Source: Rhynchopus euleeides (lineage: Eukaryota > Euglenozoa > Diplonemea > Diplonemida > Diplonemidae). From it: 64,000 bases of DNA. The position numbers were made by a program, and so were the translations under genes. Within the stretch, counting starts at the first letter, position 1. Every line of letters starts with the position of its first letter. This document shows, one piece after another, positions 17,413-28,197 of this stretch. The stretch covers positions 248,001 to 312,000 of the forward strand of contig OY723296.1 in assembly GCA_963210315.1 (NCBI GenBank), read 5' to 3'. The notes beneath the pieces are model-generated. The model saw only the letters and a list, made by a program, of their open reading frames with translations. It was not told the DNA's origin and did not search any database.

Positions 17413-18528
17413 TCAGGGTGAAACTGCAGACACGGCACACACAGAGACAGAAGTCGTTGGGATGAAGACCCACCTTCCGCAGGGGCTGAGTGCAACACCA
17501 TAACCATGTGAGTCCACCTTCCCCAGACACTCTCCTGTGCTGAGGCGGTACAGAGTGGTGGTCGGGCTGCTCTTCACTGCAACAACATCGCCTGGCTGTG
17601 ACACAGCAACTGATGAGGAATGGTGATCCAGTTGCACAGTACGCAGGCAGCTGAGGGAGGTTGTGCACCACACCTTGAGGGATCTGTCCGTAGAGCACGA
17701 CACCAGGTGCTGCTCGTCCTGAGTCAGGGCGAGGTCGGTCACCGAATGGGTATGCTGACGCAGGGTGTGTGTGTGTGTGAGGGTGTTGATGTCCCACACA
17801 CGGATGCTGTTGTCAGCTGACCCGCTGAAGATCCTTGTGCCCGACACAGCAATGCTGACAACAGTACTGCTGTGACCCTCCAGCACTGTGGCGCTCGGTG
17901 TGCCCTTCAAGTCCCACACACGCACCTTCCCAAACCGGTCTCCTGACACCAGACGTCCGCAGTGTGACCACGCAACAGTCACCATGGTGCTGTAATCCAG
18001 CATGCACATCTCCTTCCACGTTGCTGTCAGCCACACGCAGATGCCGCCATTACGAGAGCATAGCGTTGCCAACCACGTCCCACAAGCCGAGAACGCAGTG
18101 CAACAAATGACGTCGCTGCCGTGTGTTAAGTCCGCCACGACAGCAGCGGTGCTGGTGTCAAACACAGCAATGTGCCCGTTGTCGGTACCCACTGCACACA
18201 GCTTCCCACACCTCGACAGTGTGACGTTGTATACAATGCTGTCATGCTCAGATGAGTAGACTGCGGGGGCCTTGACGATGGGCCAGCGCGGGACGAGCCG
18301 GACAGCACCCCCGTCCTCCAGACCCGTGTCGGCAACACGTTGTGCATCTTCCAGCTCCTCCTCACACCCTTCGATGTGTGCTGCCACGCATGCAGCCTCA
18401 CGGACTGCGTTGGAACCTGGGAACATCTCATCCAGCGCATCCGCCTTCAACCCGACCACGGTCCCGCCTTCCGGAACACCGACGACACAGCTGTCCCCGG
18501 TCCCGACATGATGGACAGACACATCCAT
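17413..18528 (-). CDS. Ubiquitin-like domain + WD40 repeat protein (paralogue 2)
   Basis: The product is 371 residues and starts at the ATG at 18528 ('MDVSVHHVGTGD'). Residues ~1-85 form the ubiquitin-like head, ending 'LEDGGAVRLVPRW'. WD40 units follow, with clear 'SGSADNSIRVWDINTLTHTHT' and 'SCSTDRSLKVW' strands. The frame remains open ~800 bases upstream, but that part is compositionally unlike protein. It is closely similar to the gene at 22550-23674, including long identical stretches of DNA, and more distantly to 1049-2212. No intron. The LamG gene lies between the two close paralogues, so they are not simple neighbours. Confidence 0.85.
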   Translation of the reverse strand: MDVSVHHVGTGDSCVVGVPEGGTVVGLKADALDEMFPGSNAVREAACVAAHIEGCEEELEDAQRVADTGLEDGGAVRLVPRWPIVKAPAVYSSEHDSIVYNVTLSRCGKLCAVGTDNGHIAVFDTSTAAVVADLTHGSDVICCTAFSACGTWLATLCSRNGGICVWLTATWKEMCMLDYSTMVTVAWSHCGRLVSGDRFGKVRVWDLKGTPSATVLEGHSSTVVSIAVSGTRIFSGSADNSIRVWDINTLTHTHTLRQHTHSVTDLALTQDEQHLVSCSTDRSLKVWCTTSLSCLRTVQLDHHSSSVAVSQPGDVVAVKSSPTTTLYRLSTGECLGKVDSHGYGVALSPCGRWVFIPTTSVSVCAVSAVSP

Positions 18529-20614
18529 GGTTTTGGCTTTGGTTGTCCAGCGTGTGCCTGGGGTGGGGGTGGTGGGGAGGTGGGGTGTTTTGGATGAGCA
18601 GTGAGGTGTTGGGTGTTGAAAAGAAACGAACAGGCCCCAATAAAGCTGACCGCACCCCCTCGAGTCGATATGCAGGCTGTGCGAGAGGGCGGTGTGCGTC
18701 TGCCAAACAAGGGCCAACGCCCTGGCAACCGAGGCGGAGGCCCGAGCGATTCGGGTGCGAAGCAGGATGCCGTCGAGGAGACATATGCGGAGGCTGGCAC
18801 ACCCGACAACCCCTCGGCAGACCTGACATGGATGGCAGAGCGCGTGACACTGTGTCAGTGGGTGTCCCTGGCCCCATGTGCCCACGACGCAGCCCTCTCT
18901 TTGCACGTTCCCCAGACCCGGCAGCAGCAGCCTCTCGTGTCTTCCTGACAGATGATGTTTTGATGTTTTGCATCGCTCGCTCGTGCCAGGGCTGAGGAAG
19001 GAGACCAGCCTCGTCAGGAGACAGGTCCCACCACCACCAGTGTGGGTATCAGGGCTGCTGCACGTCCACTGGTCCCAGGTGCGCATTGAAGGGCTGGAGA
19101 GGGGGTTGAGTGAGGGAGGGGACGGGGTGTGGAGCTGTCTGTAGCCGTCATACCTACCCTGCGATGGGAAGTTGCCCCAGATGAGGATTGCGTCTCTGTT
19201 CTCTTTCTCTCCACCACGCCGTCCCTTTTGAATCTTTTCGGGGCCTTCGCTCATAAATGCAGAGAAGCGAGGAAGGGGAAACCGCCTCACGAAACTCTGG
19301 CTGCAACGTGACACAGTCTGACACACTGACACAGAGCGAATTCCCCCTTTGTTTGTTTTGCTTGCTACGTCGAAACAGCTGCGGAATAGACTGTCCCATG
19401 CAATGCAACAATAACTAGAGAAGAATCGTTGTTAGCTGCCCTGCAGTTGCCCTCGCTCCGCTTCAAAAGTTGCGCTGCCAGCAGCTGACGGAAAGTGTTT
19501 TCTACCACGTCACGCGATCTTTTTCCACTCACTTCCGCAGGAATGATTCTCCACCCGTCAGACCTTCTGAGGGATCGGGGCCAATCCCTGGAGGCCTGAC
19601 GGCAGAACGGGCAGTCGTTGAACTTAGGGCAGAACACAGGCAATGGGATGCATTCGACAACGGACAACAAGCGATGCCTGGCGAGGACACTCACAACACT
19701 CGTCAAAATATAGGTCGGGGCTCGCAACAAAAAAAAACACCGCGAGTTGAAGGACAAACTGAACGGAGTATGGCGGTGGAATGGGGGATGCAAGCGTGTC
19801 ATCGAAACATGTCGTTCGCAAAGTGGGAACTTGTTCGGTTGAACGGGAGTTTCAATGTAGAAAACGGTTCGGAAGGTTGGGAAGGGGGGTGGGGACACTC
19901 AAGAGTTGTGGGTGTTGTGAAAAAAAAGTGAAACAAGGTTCACAAACCACAGCCCGAGTGCGGGGGTTAATGCCACACGACAAAAGTCACTTCACCATTC
20001 AGCAGCAACCGCTCTTAGCCTGTATTTTGTTTGTTGATGCGTTGACGCTTCTACACAAACCCTGAAGTGATGATCACACCCTGAGCTTGATGCAGGGCGG
20101 GGTTAGAGCACGTTGTATAGAGCACGTTTGGATGCTTGCTGTCGTGGGTGACTTTCTGCGCACAGAGAGTGCGGAAAAGGACACCAGGGCAACAGCAGAA
20201 ATACATCCGTTCCGCTTGATCAGATCTCGACAGTTGTTCGCGTTGCTCTCTTCACCACTTTTTGGTGGTGTCGACGACCGGAGGCTGACGTACGAGACGA
20301 CCAGCCTCCAGGCACCAATTTTTGATTGGCTTGTGTTTCCAGCACACTCGGACTGTGTCGGTGTGTGATGAATATTGCGAGTAAAGCGGAGCACGAGAGA
20401 AGCGGGAAAACACATCGGGTGGGGTCTCTGATCTGTCTGTGCGGCGATGTATTTCCCCTAACACACCACGGCAGGACCTGTAAAGTACGTCAGTTGCAAA
20501 AGAAATAAAAAATGCAAAACGCAACACAATCGTAGCACGAAAAGGTCACAGGGGGCGGTCAAATACGTGCCGAGGAAAAAAAACACTCTGCTGCTGGACT
20601 ACCGAATGCAACCC
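18529..20614. other. Gene-free stretch with long open but non-coding frame
   Basis: No convincing gene. Bases ~19236-19340 match 7056-7140. Between 19400 and 20550 the GC content is visibly lower than in the genes and there are A-runs (e.g. near 19730 and 19920), with no repeat family I can define. Confidence 0.4.
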
Positions 20615-21961
20615 CTACGGCAAACCAGAGCCATCCGTCTGTGTCGGAGTCGGCGGCAGCGGTGGGGTCGCGGGCTCGCCGGACACGAGGTCCTTCAGCT
20701 CCGCATCCGACAGCACCCTGTTGTACATCGCAACACCGCTCAACAGCATTTCCGTCCCATGGCCGAGGACACGGCCGAAAGAGAACGGCGCCCCAGCTCC
20801 AATTTCACGCGTCACAGGGCTGCCGACCGTCCAAATACCTTCCGCAACGTTCTGGCGAAGGGTCAGGATAAGACGGTCACCTGCCTGCACCTCCAGCGAC
20901 GACGGAAGTTGCACGCTCCCCTGGTCGGTGTCCGAAACGACAAACTGTCCGGTTCCGAACGGAAGGTCCGCCCCGCCCCGCACAAACCGGTACAGCACCG
21001 TGTAAGTCCGGTCGCTCGTGTCCACCTTCGCCTTCACTCCGTAAGTGAGGGTGCGCTGGGCCGCCTTCAGATCCACACGAACGTAGTGCTCGAACACCCC
21101 CGTCTCCTCCACGCTGTATCCGTTGAACTTCACAATGAAGCGGAGCGGGTGGAACACCCCCCAGTCAAACGCCTTCGGGTTCGTCACAGCGTTGAAGTCA
21201 CCCTTGTACACGCTCTGCTCCACCCACTCCTGCTGGTCATAGTACGAGTAAGGCTTCGACACCGCGTCCTGGAAGCTCTTCGCGTAGCTGCCGTCGTACG
21301 TCATCGCAATCTGGTGCCACTCACCCTCGGTCAGCGTCTCCGCCCCGTTCAGCGCCCTCACCCGCGCGTACTGAGCCCCGGACGAGTTCGACTGCGGGTA
21401 ACTAGACGCGCCAGTTGCACTGATGTGTCCGAACAAATGGGGTCCGTAGCGGTTGATCCGGAACAGTGAGTACTGCCTTTGCCCGCTGTACTTGTCCCAC
21501 GACCCTTCGTCCCAAATCCCTGCAATGTGGTGCTTGTGGCTGTCGACCGGGAAGAACACCCACGCCAGCAGTGTGAAGGGTGAGTACCCGCTGATGTCGA
21601 GCGGGGTGTTGGCGAAATCGCTGCGTTCAACGTTTGCGAAAAGATCCGACCCATACACGTTCAGCGCGCGCCCGAACGGACCCCCGATGTTGTGCTTGAT
21701 CACAGGTCGCTGCGGATTCGGCCAGTTTTCCTCCGTGTACGCCTGCCCAGTCAATCCCGACCGCAGCTTCACCGGGTACAGCCCAGTCTGATTGTATCCG
21801 TTCGCGTTTGCCTGCGCCGCAAAGTACCCGTCCGCGTCCTTCGTCTGAAAGTCCCAGAACGCCACAAGGTTTGGGGTCGTCAGCACCTTTTCGGACACCG
21901 TCATTCCCGACGTGGCGCAGCCCAACCCGAGCAGCATGGACACCATTCGCAAATCCATCAT
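20615..21961 (-). CDS. Secreted LamG-like (concanavalin A-like) domain protein
   Basis: The product is 448 residues. Residues 1-20 ('MMDLRMVSMLLGLGCATSG') look like a signal peptide. A LamG-like fold spans roughly residues 85-235, with 'SGYSPFTLLAWVFFP', 'HHIAGIWDEG' and the hallmark 'GEWHQIAMTYDGS'. A second beta-rich region (~245-430) returns to 'LSGVAMYNRVLSDAELKDL', the closing strand of many LamG proteins, so one LamG may be split by an inserted beta domain (~260-400). The C terminus is Pro/Thr-rich. LamG proteins bind glycans. The protein has many Tyr/Asn/Phe and few low-complexity runs, unlike its neighbours, and resembles proteins of marine bacteria, so transfer is possible. Confidence 0.75.
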   Translation of the reverse strand: MMDLRMVSMLLGLGCATSGMTVSEKVLTTPNLVAFWDFQTKDADGYFAAQANANGYNQTGLYPVKLRSGLTGQAYTEENWPNPQRPVIKHNIGGPFGRALNVYGSDLFANVERSDFANTPLDISGYSPFTLLAWVFFPVDSHKHHIAGIWDEGSWDKYSGQRQYSLFRINRYGPHLFGHISATGASSYPQSNSSGAQYARVRALNGAETLTEGEWHQIAMTYDGSYAKSFQDAVSKPYSYYDQQEWVEQSVYKGDFNAVTNPKAFDWGVFHPLRFIVKFNGYSVEETGVFEHYVRVDLKAAQRTLTYGVKAKVDTSDRTYTVLYRFVRGGADLPFGTGQFVVSDTDQGSVQLPSSLEVQAGDRLILTLRQNVAEGIWTVGSPVTREIGAGAPFSFGRVLGHGTEMLLSGVAMYNRVLSDAELKDLVSGEPATPPLPPTPTQTDGSGLP

Positions 21962-22549
21962 TTTGGGGTCTGCTTTGTGTTGCTTGTGTCTTTCTGTTTG
22001 ACACTAACCTGCATAACAAAGGATGAGGGGGCGGGGTGTGTGAGGCGGGGTGGAGTCTTGTGGCACAACAAGCAGTGGAGGGGGATGAGGAACTCGCGCC
22101 GCCTGGCTCGCTATCTGTTGCCTAACAAACCCTCTTGGGAAGGCCGCTGTCCTGGGAGCCACTGCTGAGAATCAGAACATGACAATGTCAGACAGAGCTG
22201 ACCCTTGGGACGAAGCCGTCTCCCATTCTGAGAAATGAACCATTCCAACTTCACCGACAGCCGGGGCTAGGGTACTGTCATGACAGCAACGCTCCTGACA
22301 GCAACGCTTTTCTTTGCCTGTCCCGCACGAGTGCGCCTGACAAGGCATTGCCCCCCACTGGGGGTCTTCCCTACGGGGTGGTTGTCAGTGCATTTTAGTG
22401 CATTTCCTGTTGAATTGGCTGAAAACTGACGAAGCTTGACAAAGGATACCGACCAGCGAAGATCCTCACTGCAACCTTTTGCGATCTGAACACTTTCCGT
22501 GAGGTCACAAAACGGGAAGCACACAAGGCAGGAACAGGTGACACTGATT
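21962..22549. other. Intergenic region
   Basis: 5' flank of the LamG gene and 3' flank of WD40 paralogue 3. Bases ~22500-22549 are shared with the 3' flank of paralogue 2. Nothing else seen. Confidence 0.4.
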
Positions 22550-23674
22550 TCAGGGCGAAACGGAAGACACGGCACACACAGAGACAGAAGAGGAGCCTGT
22601 TGGTGTGAAGGCCCACCTCCCGCAAGGGCTGAGTGCAACACCCTCACCCTCTGAGCACACGGTCCCCAGACACTCGCCTGTGCTGAGGCGGTACAGGGTG
22701 GTGGACCTGCTTTTCACTGCAACAACATCACCTGGCTGTGACACAGCAAGCGAGAAGGGGTAGTGATCCAGTTGCACAGTACGCAGGCAGCTGAAGGAGG
22801 TTGTGCACCACACCTTGAGTGACTGGTCGAAAGAGCACGACACCAGGTGCTGCTCGTCCTGAGTCAGGGCGATGCCGGGCACCCCCTGAATGTGATTATC
22901 CAGGGTGTGTGTGTGTGTGAGGGTGTTGATGTCCCACACACGGATGCTGTTGTCAGCTGACCCGCTGAAGATCCTTGTGCCCGACACAGCAATGCTGACA
23001 ACAGCATTGCTGTGACCCTCCAGCACTGTGGCGCTCGGTGTGCCCTTCAAGTCCCACACACGCACCTTCCCACTCTGGTCTCCTGACACCAGACGTCCGC
23101 AGTGTGACCACGCTGCACCATACACACTGGTCTTGTTGTGGTCTAGCATGCACATCTCCTCCCAGGTTGATGTCAGCCACACAAAGATGCCGCCGTGCTG
23201 ACAGCCCGTTGCCAACCACGTCCCACAGACCGAGAACGCAGTACAAAGAAAACCTTTATTGCCATGTGTGAAGTCCGCCACGACATCAGCGGTGCTGGTA
23301 TCAAACACAGTGATGTGCCCTTTGTTGCAGCCCACTGCACACAGCTTCCCACACCTCGACAGTGTGATGCACCTGATACTATTGTCATGCTCAGATGAGT
23401 AGACTGCGGGGGCCTTGACGATGGGCCAGCGCGGGACGAGCCGGACAGCACCCCCGTCCTCCAGACCCGTGTCGGCAACACGTTGTGCATCTTCCAGCTC
23501 CTCCTCACACCCTTCGATGTGTGCTGCCACGCATGCAGCCTCATGGACTGCGTTGATCGAACCTGGGAACATCTCATCCAGCGCATCCGCCTTCAACCCG
23601 ACCACGGTCCCGCCTTCCGGAACACCGACGACACAGCTGTCCCCGGTCCTGGCATGACGGACAGACACATTCAT
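22550..23674 (-). CDS. Ubiquitin-like domain + WD40 repeat protein (paralogue 3)
   Basis: The product is 374 residues from the ATG at 23674 ('MNVSVRHARTGD'). The domain order is the same as in paralogue 2: ubiquitin-like head, then WD40 units ('SADNSIRVWDINTLTHTHTL', 'SCSFDQSLKVW'). The head has one additional residue ('FPGSINAVHE' against 'FPGSNAVRE'). Differences from paralogue 2 concentrate on the outer loops of the blades, while DNA of several blades is identical over long stretches, which suggests gene conversion or selection on the binding surface. No intron. Confidence 0.85.
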   Translation of the reverse strand: MNVSVRHARTGDSCVVGVPEGGTVVGLKADALDEMFPGSINAVHEAACVAAHIEGCEEELEDAQRVADTGLEDGGAVRLVPRWPIVKAPAVYSSEHDNSIRCITLSRCGKLCAVGCNKGHITVFDTSTADVVADFTHGNKGFLCTAFSVCGTWLATGCQHGGIFVWLTSTWEEMCMLDHNKTSVYGAAWSHCGRLVSGDQSGKVRVWDLKGTPSATVLEGHSNAVVSIAVSGTRIFSGSADNSIRVWDINTLTHTHTLDNHIQGVPGIALTQDEQHLVSCSFDQSLKVWCTTSFSCLRTVQLDHYPFSLAVSQPGDVVAVKSRSTTLYRLSTGECLGTVCSEGEGVALSPCGRWAFTPTGSSSVSVCAVSSVSP

Positions 23675-24738
23675 AGTCAGTAACTGGCTTCGTCTTCTGC
23701 TTGAAGGTCGCAGGGAAGCCTTCCTGGAGTGTGGTGGTGTGTGACAGACAGTACCCGGACGGGGCCGGGTGCATGGCATCGCCCTCCGAGTTTTGTCGAT
23801 AGCATTCTCGGCGGCATGATGTGGTGGTGACCGGTGCGCGCCAACATCGGCGCCGCATCCATCTGCTTTGCCTGCCCAGCACGAAATGCCTTGAAGTGGC
23901 AGCGCGCCACCCCATTTTCTGCTTTCATTAACGTTGGGAACCAGGCTTGCCCACAGGGGGTTCTCGAACACTCAAACCACCTGAGAACACGCCGGGATCG
24001 ATGGGGGGATACATTGCAACGAGGAGAGCTCTGAACAGGGTATCAAAACAAACTTGGGACACGCACATGCATGCCGTCCCCCTCCTTTGCCACACCTGTC
24101 ACCTGTTCGTTGACAGCCCAGCCCCAAAGAACACCTTGGGGTAAAGCAGCCACACCGCAATGTGACGGCCATCACAAGAAGGGGGAGGCTAAGCCAAACT
24201 TCTCACACGACAAAACCTTGGGGCTTTGTCGGCCCGAAGCAGTAGAGTATGCACACAGGCAGCACATGCCTTCCTAATACACTCACAACCAAAGGGAGAA
24301 GGACGATGACATATTTTCACTCGACAACAAAACGTGGTTGCTGCTGTGCTGCGCATGCAAGCGGGAGAGGCCCCACCCACTCAATACAACAGCAAGGAAG
24401 TGTGCGTGTCTGCTTGAGTGCTTGGGGCACGCATCTGCAGGCATCAGCCTGACAGGGGCGGGGGACAGATCAGAATAGGCCAGTAGGGGGCTTCGCCGTG
24501 CGGCCTGTCACACGTCAGACAGGCAGGCCACACTTGCGTGTGGCTTATCAGCGAATGCGCCCCACTACCAGCTGGGGTGTGGGACAATAAAACGAAGAAG
24601 GGTTCACGATGCACCTGAAGAGGACGATTCTCGCGTAGTTCTTCCGTGGTTCTTACACAGATTCAGGGCATCACAAAAGCAGGGGTGGCGGACGCCAACT
24701 CGGCGGTGTGTGTTGTCTGCAAGGTGGGGCGGGACAGC
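23675..24738. other. Gene-free stretch
   Basis: No coherent frame or repeat family found. The region contains the 5' flank of WD40 paralogue 3 and the 3' flank of the MAPEG gene. Confidence 0.4.
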
Positions 24739-25185
24739 TCAGAGGAGCAGCATCGCCAGACGTGTGCCGAAGCAGAGGTTGATCAGAAGCCCGCCGATGT
24801 ACGACAGGGCGCGGAACGGCTGCAGGGCCAGCAGGTAGGAGATGAAGTGGACCATGCGCAGGGCGGCGTACACCTTCAGCAGCAGCGTGTCGTTGTCGGT
24901 GGCATGCCCCGTCAAGTTCAGCAGCAGCGCCATGAACAGGAGCTGTGGCTCGTTCTCGATGGAGTTCGACACAACACCCAGCAGGCGCTTGAGCTCCAGA
25001 GGCGGGCCGTAGGCACCCAGCAGCACCTTGAAGAGCTGGGCCAAAGGCCCAGGCATCGACGCGTCCTCAGAGGCCTTGTACTCACTAATAATGAAGCGGG
25101 TGCGGGACGTCAGCAGGTGGGTCACAGCAAGCTTCGTCGCCAGCACCCCCGACACGCCAGCAAGTGTGTTCATGAACTCAGACAT
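24739..25185 (-). CDS. MAPEG-family membrane protein
   Basis: The product is 148 residues from the ATG at 25185, the usual MAPEG length of ~150. There are four hydrophobic segments: ~5-25, ~70-88 ('LLFMALLLNLTG'), ~100-118 and ~128-147. The family signature appears as 'ELKRLLGVVSNSIENEPQLLFMALLL' (R..R...N..EN...F, the glutathione-site helix) followed by 'VYAALRMVHFISYLLALQPFRALSYIGG'. MAPEG members are trimeric microsomal glutathione transferases or prostaglandin-E/leukotriene-C4 synthases. The precise activity cannot be told from sequence. A CTCTCAG about 30 bases upstream on the gene strand could be a splice (possibly trans-splice) acceptor. Confidence 0.85.
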   Translation of the reverse strand: MSEFMNTLAGVSGVLATKLAVTHLLTSRTRFIISEYKASEDASMPGPLAQLFKVLLGAYGPPLELKRLLGVVSNSIENEPQLLFMALLLNLTGHATDNDTLLLKVYAALRMVHFISYLLALQPFRALSYIGGLLINLCFGTRLAMLLL

Positions 25186-25916
25186 TACGGGGATAGAGGT
25201 GTGTCGGTTGGGATGTAATGCTGAGAGGGGCTGGTGGTGAGGCAACAGGTGCGTGTGCGTGGAGTGGCCACGTTTGAGTGTAGGGCCAGGTGCGACGTGA
25301 CACAGAACCTGGGTTGGCGATAGATAGCCACGCTGTGCCTCATTCCTCAGCTGAAGCAGCAAATTGCAGGGCAGTGCAGATGCAGCAAATCTCTCAAGAA
25401 AAAGCGGAATGGGATTCGGTGGGGGCGGCGAGAGGGGGGGCACTGCGCCACCACATCACCAGGGGATATGGTTTGGCCCGCGCGGGCCCAAGCCACCACG
25501 CATCCTGCTTATTTCACAGAGGGGGCAATCTTCTTTTGAACAGCAAGGCTTGCACGACAAGGTTAACTGGGGCGAGGGGCCGGGGAGGGGGTGTCGAACT
25601 GTTGGAATCTCTAGTGGTGTAAATGAGCACTGCAAGGCGGATAGATGTCGTAGAAAAGTAAAAGCAGGATGGGACCACGACGGGCTGCACCCCGAGAGAC
25701 GAGCAGCGCAGGAGGGCTAAGCAAGGCACAGCAAGGCGGGGTCGGGACAGAAAAAAGAGGAACGAAACCAGCGGCAGGCTAAACAACAACAAATCCCGGA
25801 CAAAACCATACTGCTTGTCCAGCAGCATATCATATCAGAAGTAGCCGGGGCACATGCGTGGGAAAGCCCACCACCACTCAACCACTGGGTGCTGCGTGTT
25901 GCGCGGGGCTCGGAGC
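25186..25916. other. Intergenic region
   Basis: Pyrimidine-rich on the gene strand in places. No gene or repeat recognised. Confidence 0.4.
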
Positions 25917-27653
25917 TCAGCGGGCCTTCCTGCCCTCGTGTGCAGCGCACTGCGCCTCGAGGGATCCCTGCACACGACAGGTGAAGTCGTCGCGGCTCCT
26001 CTGCACCGCAGCCGCCACGAGCGCCTCCACATCCCCGCTCGGAAGCACCACGGGGAACACGGGGGCCTGCGGCACCCCCGCCCCCCCCTCCCCCTCCTCC
26101 TCCTCCGCACCCCACTGCGCGGCGCCGAGCCCGATCCTCTGCAGGCGTGCCCGTTCTCCCTGCAGGCGGCACAGCTCAGCCTCGTAGGCACGGTGCTCCG
26201 CAAGGAATGCCGCACGCTTGCGTGCGTACACAGCATCGACACGCTGCGCCATGTCTGCATCCGATATGCGGGGGACGTGCTGCAGGGCGTGCAGCAGCGC
26301 AGCGTTGTGATGCACGGCACCCCCATCCACAGCGAGGCTGCCCTGGCGCTCGCAGTGCACCTGCCTGCACTGCGCCAACACTCTATCGTTAGCCTCCACC
26401 GCAGCCCGCTCGTGCCGCTCGAAGCAGCGGCGGGCCTGGCGCACCCACAGCTCCTTGCGTGCGGCTCGGATGAGGAGGAAGCCCTTGACAGTCTGCTGCA
26501 CCCTCCGCACCCTGCGCAGGTGGTTCTTCATGTAGAAGCGGAACAGCGCCTGGGGTGTGAGTGCCGAGAGGAAGTCGCCGACAACCGTGGCCTGCACGCT
26601 GCGGTAGGTGCTGTTGCTGGAGGCGACAACCCGCTGCAGCGTCCCCAGCTCAGGCCCCAGCGCGCGGCGCACCCCGGATGGGCTGGGCGGGGCCTGCTTC
26701 TGCACGATGCGGTCGCACAGCACGCCGAAGAGCGCGCCCGACAGGCCAGCCAGCGCAACCTCCGCCCACACCTCTGCGGCGCCCCGCCGCCTCGACACGC
26801 CGCACCTGCCACGCGCCCCGCGCACCTCCGCACCCCGCGACCTGCGCCCGAGGTACGCCGTCGAGGCGAGCGACTGCATGGTGGCATGCGACGTGACGCT
26901 CCGCAGCGAAGGCGACGGCGGCACCCCCTCGCTGCCGCCACCACCACCACACACCGCGGCAACAACATCGCCGAGGGTCACCCCACAACCCCCCGCCGCG
27001 GCGGGCAGCATCTCAGGCGGTGAGGAGGGCCTGTCGAGGCGCTCCTCGATCAGCCCATGCGCCGCACGGTAGAACGGCAGCATCGGGCGCGCGTCTGCCA
27101 CCGCAGCGCTGTACCGCGGCGGGCCTGACGCCGCCGCTGCGCGGCGGCGGCTCAGCCGCCGCCCCGCCTGCGGCAGGGCGGGGCTGTGGGGATCAGCGTG
27201 AGGTGGCGGTGTTGCAGTGCTGCTGCTGCCCCCACCGTCGCTGGGGCTGGGTGTGAGGGTGAGGCCCTCAGATAGGGATGAGGACGGCGTGAGGCATGCG
27301 GCGTTAAGGCGGGAGAGGGTCTCGGCCCTCCGGCGGACCTTGTGCAGCGCGGCGAGCTTGCGGTCCCGCAGAGACTCGCGCGACACAGTGGATGAGGTGT
27401 TGACGCTCGAAGCGCTGCGGGATGTCCTGCGCGACCCTGCTGAGCTGATCCGGTCATCCGGCGGTGCAGCTGCCCCGCTGATCAGGGGAAGCCCGAGAGA
27501 GGACTGCGACTGCGAGTGTGAGGGTGAGGGTGGTGCCGGCGGCAGCGCCTCCAGCAGCAAGCAACGGTGCAGGGCCTTCACACTGCTGAGGTCCGACATG
27601 GCCTCGGCGATACCGGTATCCAGTGCGGCGTGCGGGTCATTGCGTGAGGGCAT
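25917..27653 (-). CDS. Coiled-coil/IQ-like protein, unknown function
   Basis: The product is 578 residues from the ATG at 27653. Residues ~1-270 are Ser/Pro/Ala-rich and probably disordered. Residues ~295-330 are hydrophobic and helical ('EVALAGLSGALFGVLCDRIV'), perhaps one membrane or amphipathic segment. Residues ~375-420 read 'RVRRVQQTVKGFLLIRAARKELWVRQARRCFERHE', which looks like an IQ-type calmodulin-binding helix (Q..V.GF...R..R). A long charged helix follows to ~500, with Glu/Gly runs near 515-525. IQ plus coiled coil often marks cytoskeletal or flagellar proteins, but I cannot name a family. Confidence 0.65.
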   Translation of the reverse strand: MPSRNDPHAALDTGIAEAMSDLSSVKALHRCLLLEALPPAPPSPSHSQSQSSLGLPLISGAAAPPDDRISSAGSRRTSRSASSVNTSSTVSRESLRDRKLAALHKVRRRAETLSRLNAACLTPSSSLSEGLTLTPSPSDGGGSSSTATPPPHADPHSPALPQAGRRLSRRRAAAASGPPRYSAAVADARPMLPFYRAAHGLIEERLDRPSSPPEMLPAAAGGCGVTLGDVVAAVCGGGGGSEGVPPSPSLRSVTSHATMQSLASTAYLGRRSRGAEVRGARGRCGVSRRRGAAEVWAEVALAGLSGALFGVLCDRIVQKQAPPSPSGVRRALGPELGTLQRVVASSNSTYRSVQATVVGDFLSALTPQALFRFYMKNHLRRVRRVQQTVKGFLLIRAARKELWVRQARRCFERHERAAVEANDRVLAQCRQVHCERQGSLAVDGGAVHHNAALLHALQHVPRISDADMAQRVDAVYARKRAAFLAEHRAYEAELCRLQGERARLQRIGLGAAQWGAEEEEGEGGAGVPQAPVFPVVLPSGDVEALVAAAVQRSRDDFTCRVQGSLEAQCAAHEGRKAR

Positions 27654-28197
27654 GGAGGGGGGGTGGGGGTGGGGGTGGGTGGGTGTGGAAGTTCGTGCTT
27701 AACCTGAAGGCAAAGGAGAGGGGGTGGGATGGTTGGGGTGGCGGACCGGCAGAGAGGCAGGGGTAGCGAGGGAGGGGGGGGGGGGGGTGTGGGGGTTTAA
27801 TTGTCGAGAGTGAATTCTTAAGGGAAAGGCTATTCTACCAACACACTCTTGCGTGGAATCCGGGGGGGGAGAGGAGGAGGAGGAGGGGGGACATCCAGCG
27901 TTGCGCCAAACGAGGCGATGCAGATCCAGGATTGCGCCGAGCAAGGCAGTTCTCAGCGGAATTACGCAAGTACGGTGGGTGCGTGTGTGTGGCTGTGTAT
28001 ATTTGAGACCTGCACCCAAAACGCCAAAACTGGGCACAGTTTTTGGCACAAGCCATAATTTTTATAACTTTGCGCCTGCAAATCAGAAAGGGGAGAGAAA
28101 GAACCAGCGGGTATTCGTCAATCGCGAGAGCGCCCACCCGCTTCTCACTTCAGCGAAGCGAAGCCCCTCCCTTCGCGAATTAGTCAAAGGGTATCTT
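27654..28197. other. Intergenic region with retroelement-related fossil block
   Basis: G-run near 27774-27787 and AG-rich tract near 27865-27890. Bases ~28070-28137 (minus strand) match ~55 bases near 3818-3872 of the tyrosine-recombinase fragment, and so are a small fossil of the same element or a shared repeat. No gene. Confidence 0.4.

Noticed and set aside
17413-19332. 639-residue version of the WD40 gene with a long N-terminal extension
   Set aside because: The first ~270 codons have no protein-like pattern; the ATG at 18528 aligns with the start of paralogue 3.
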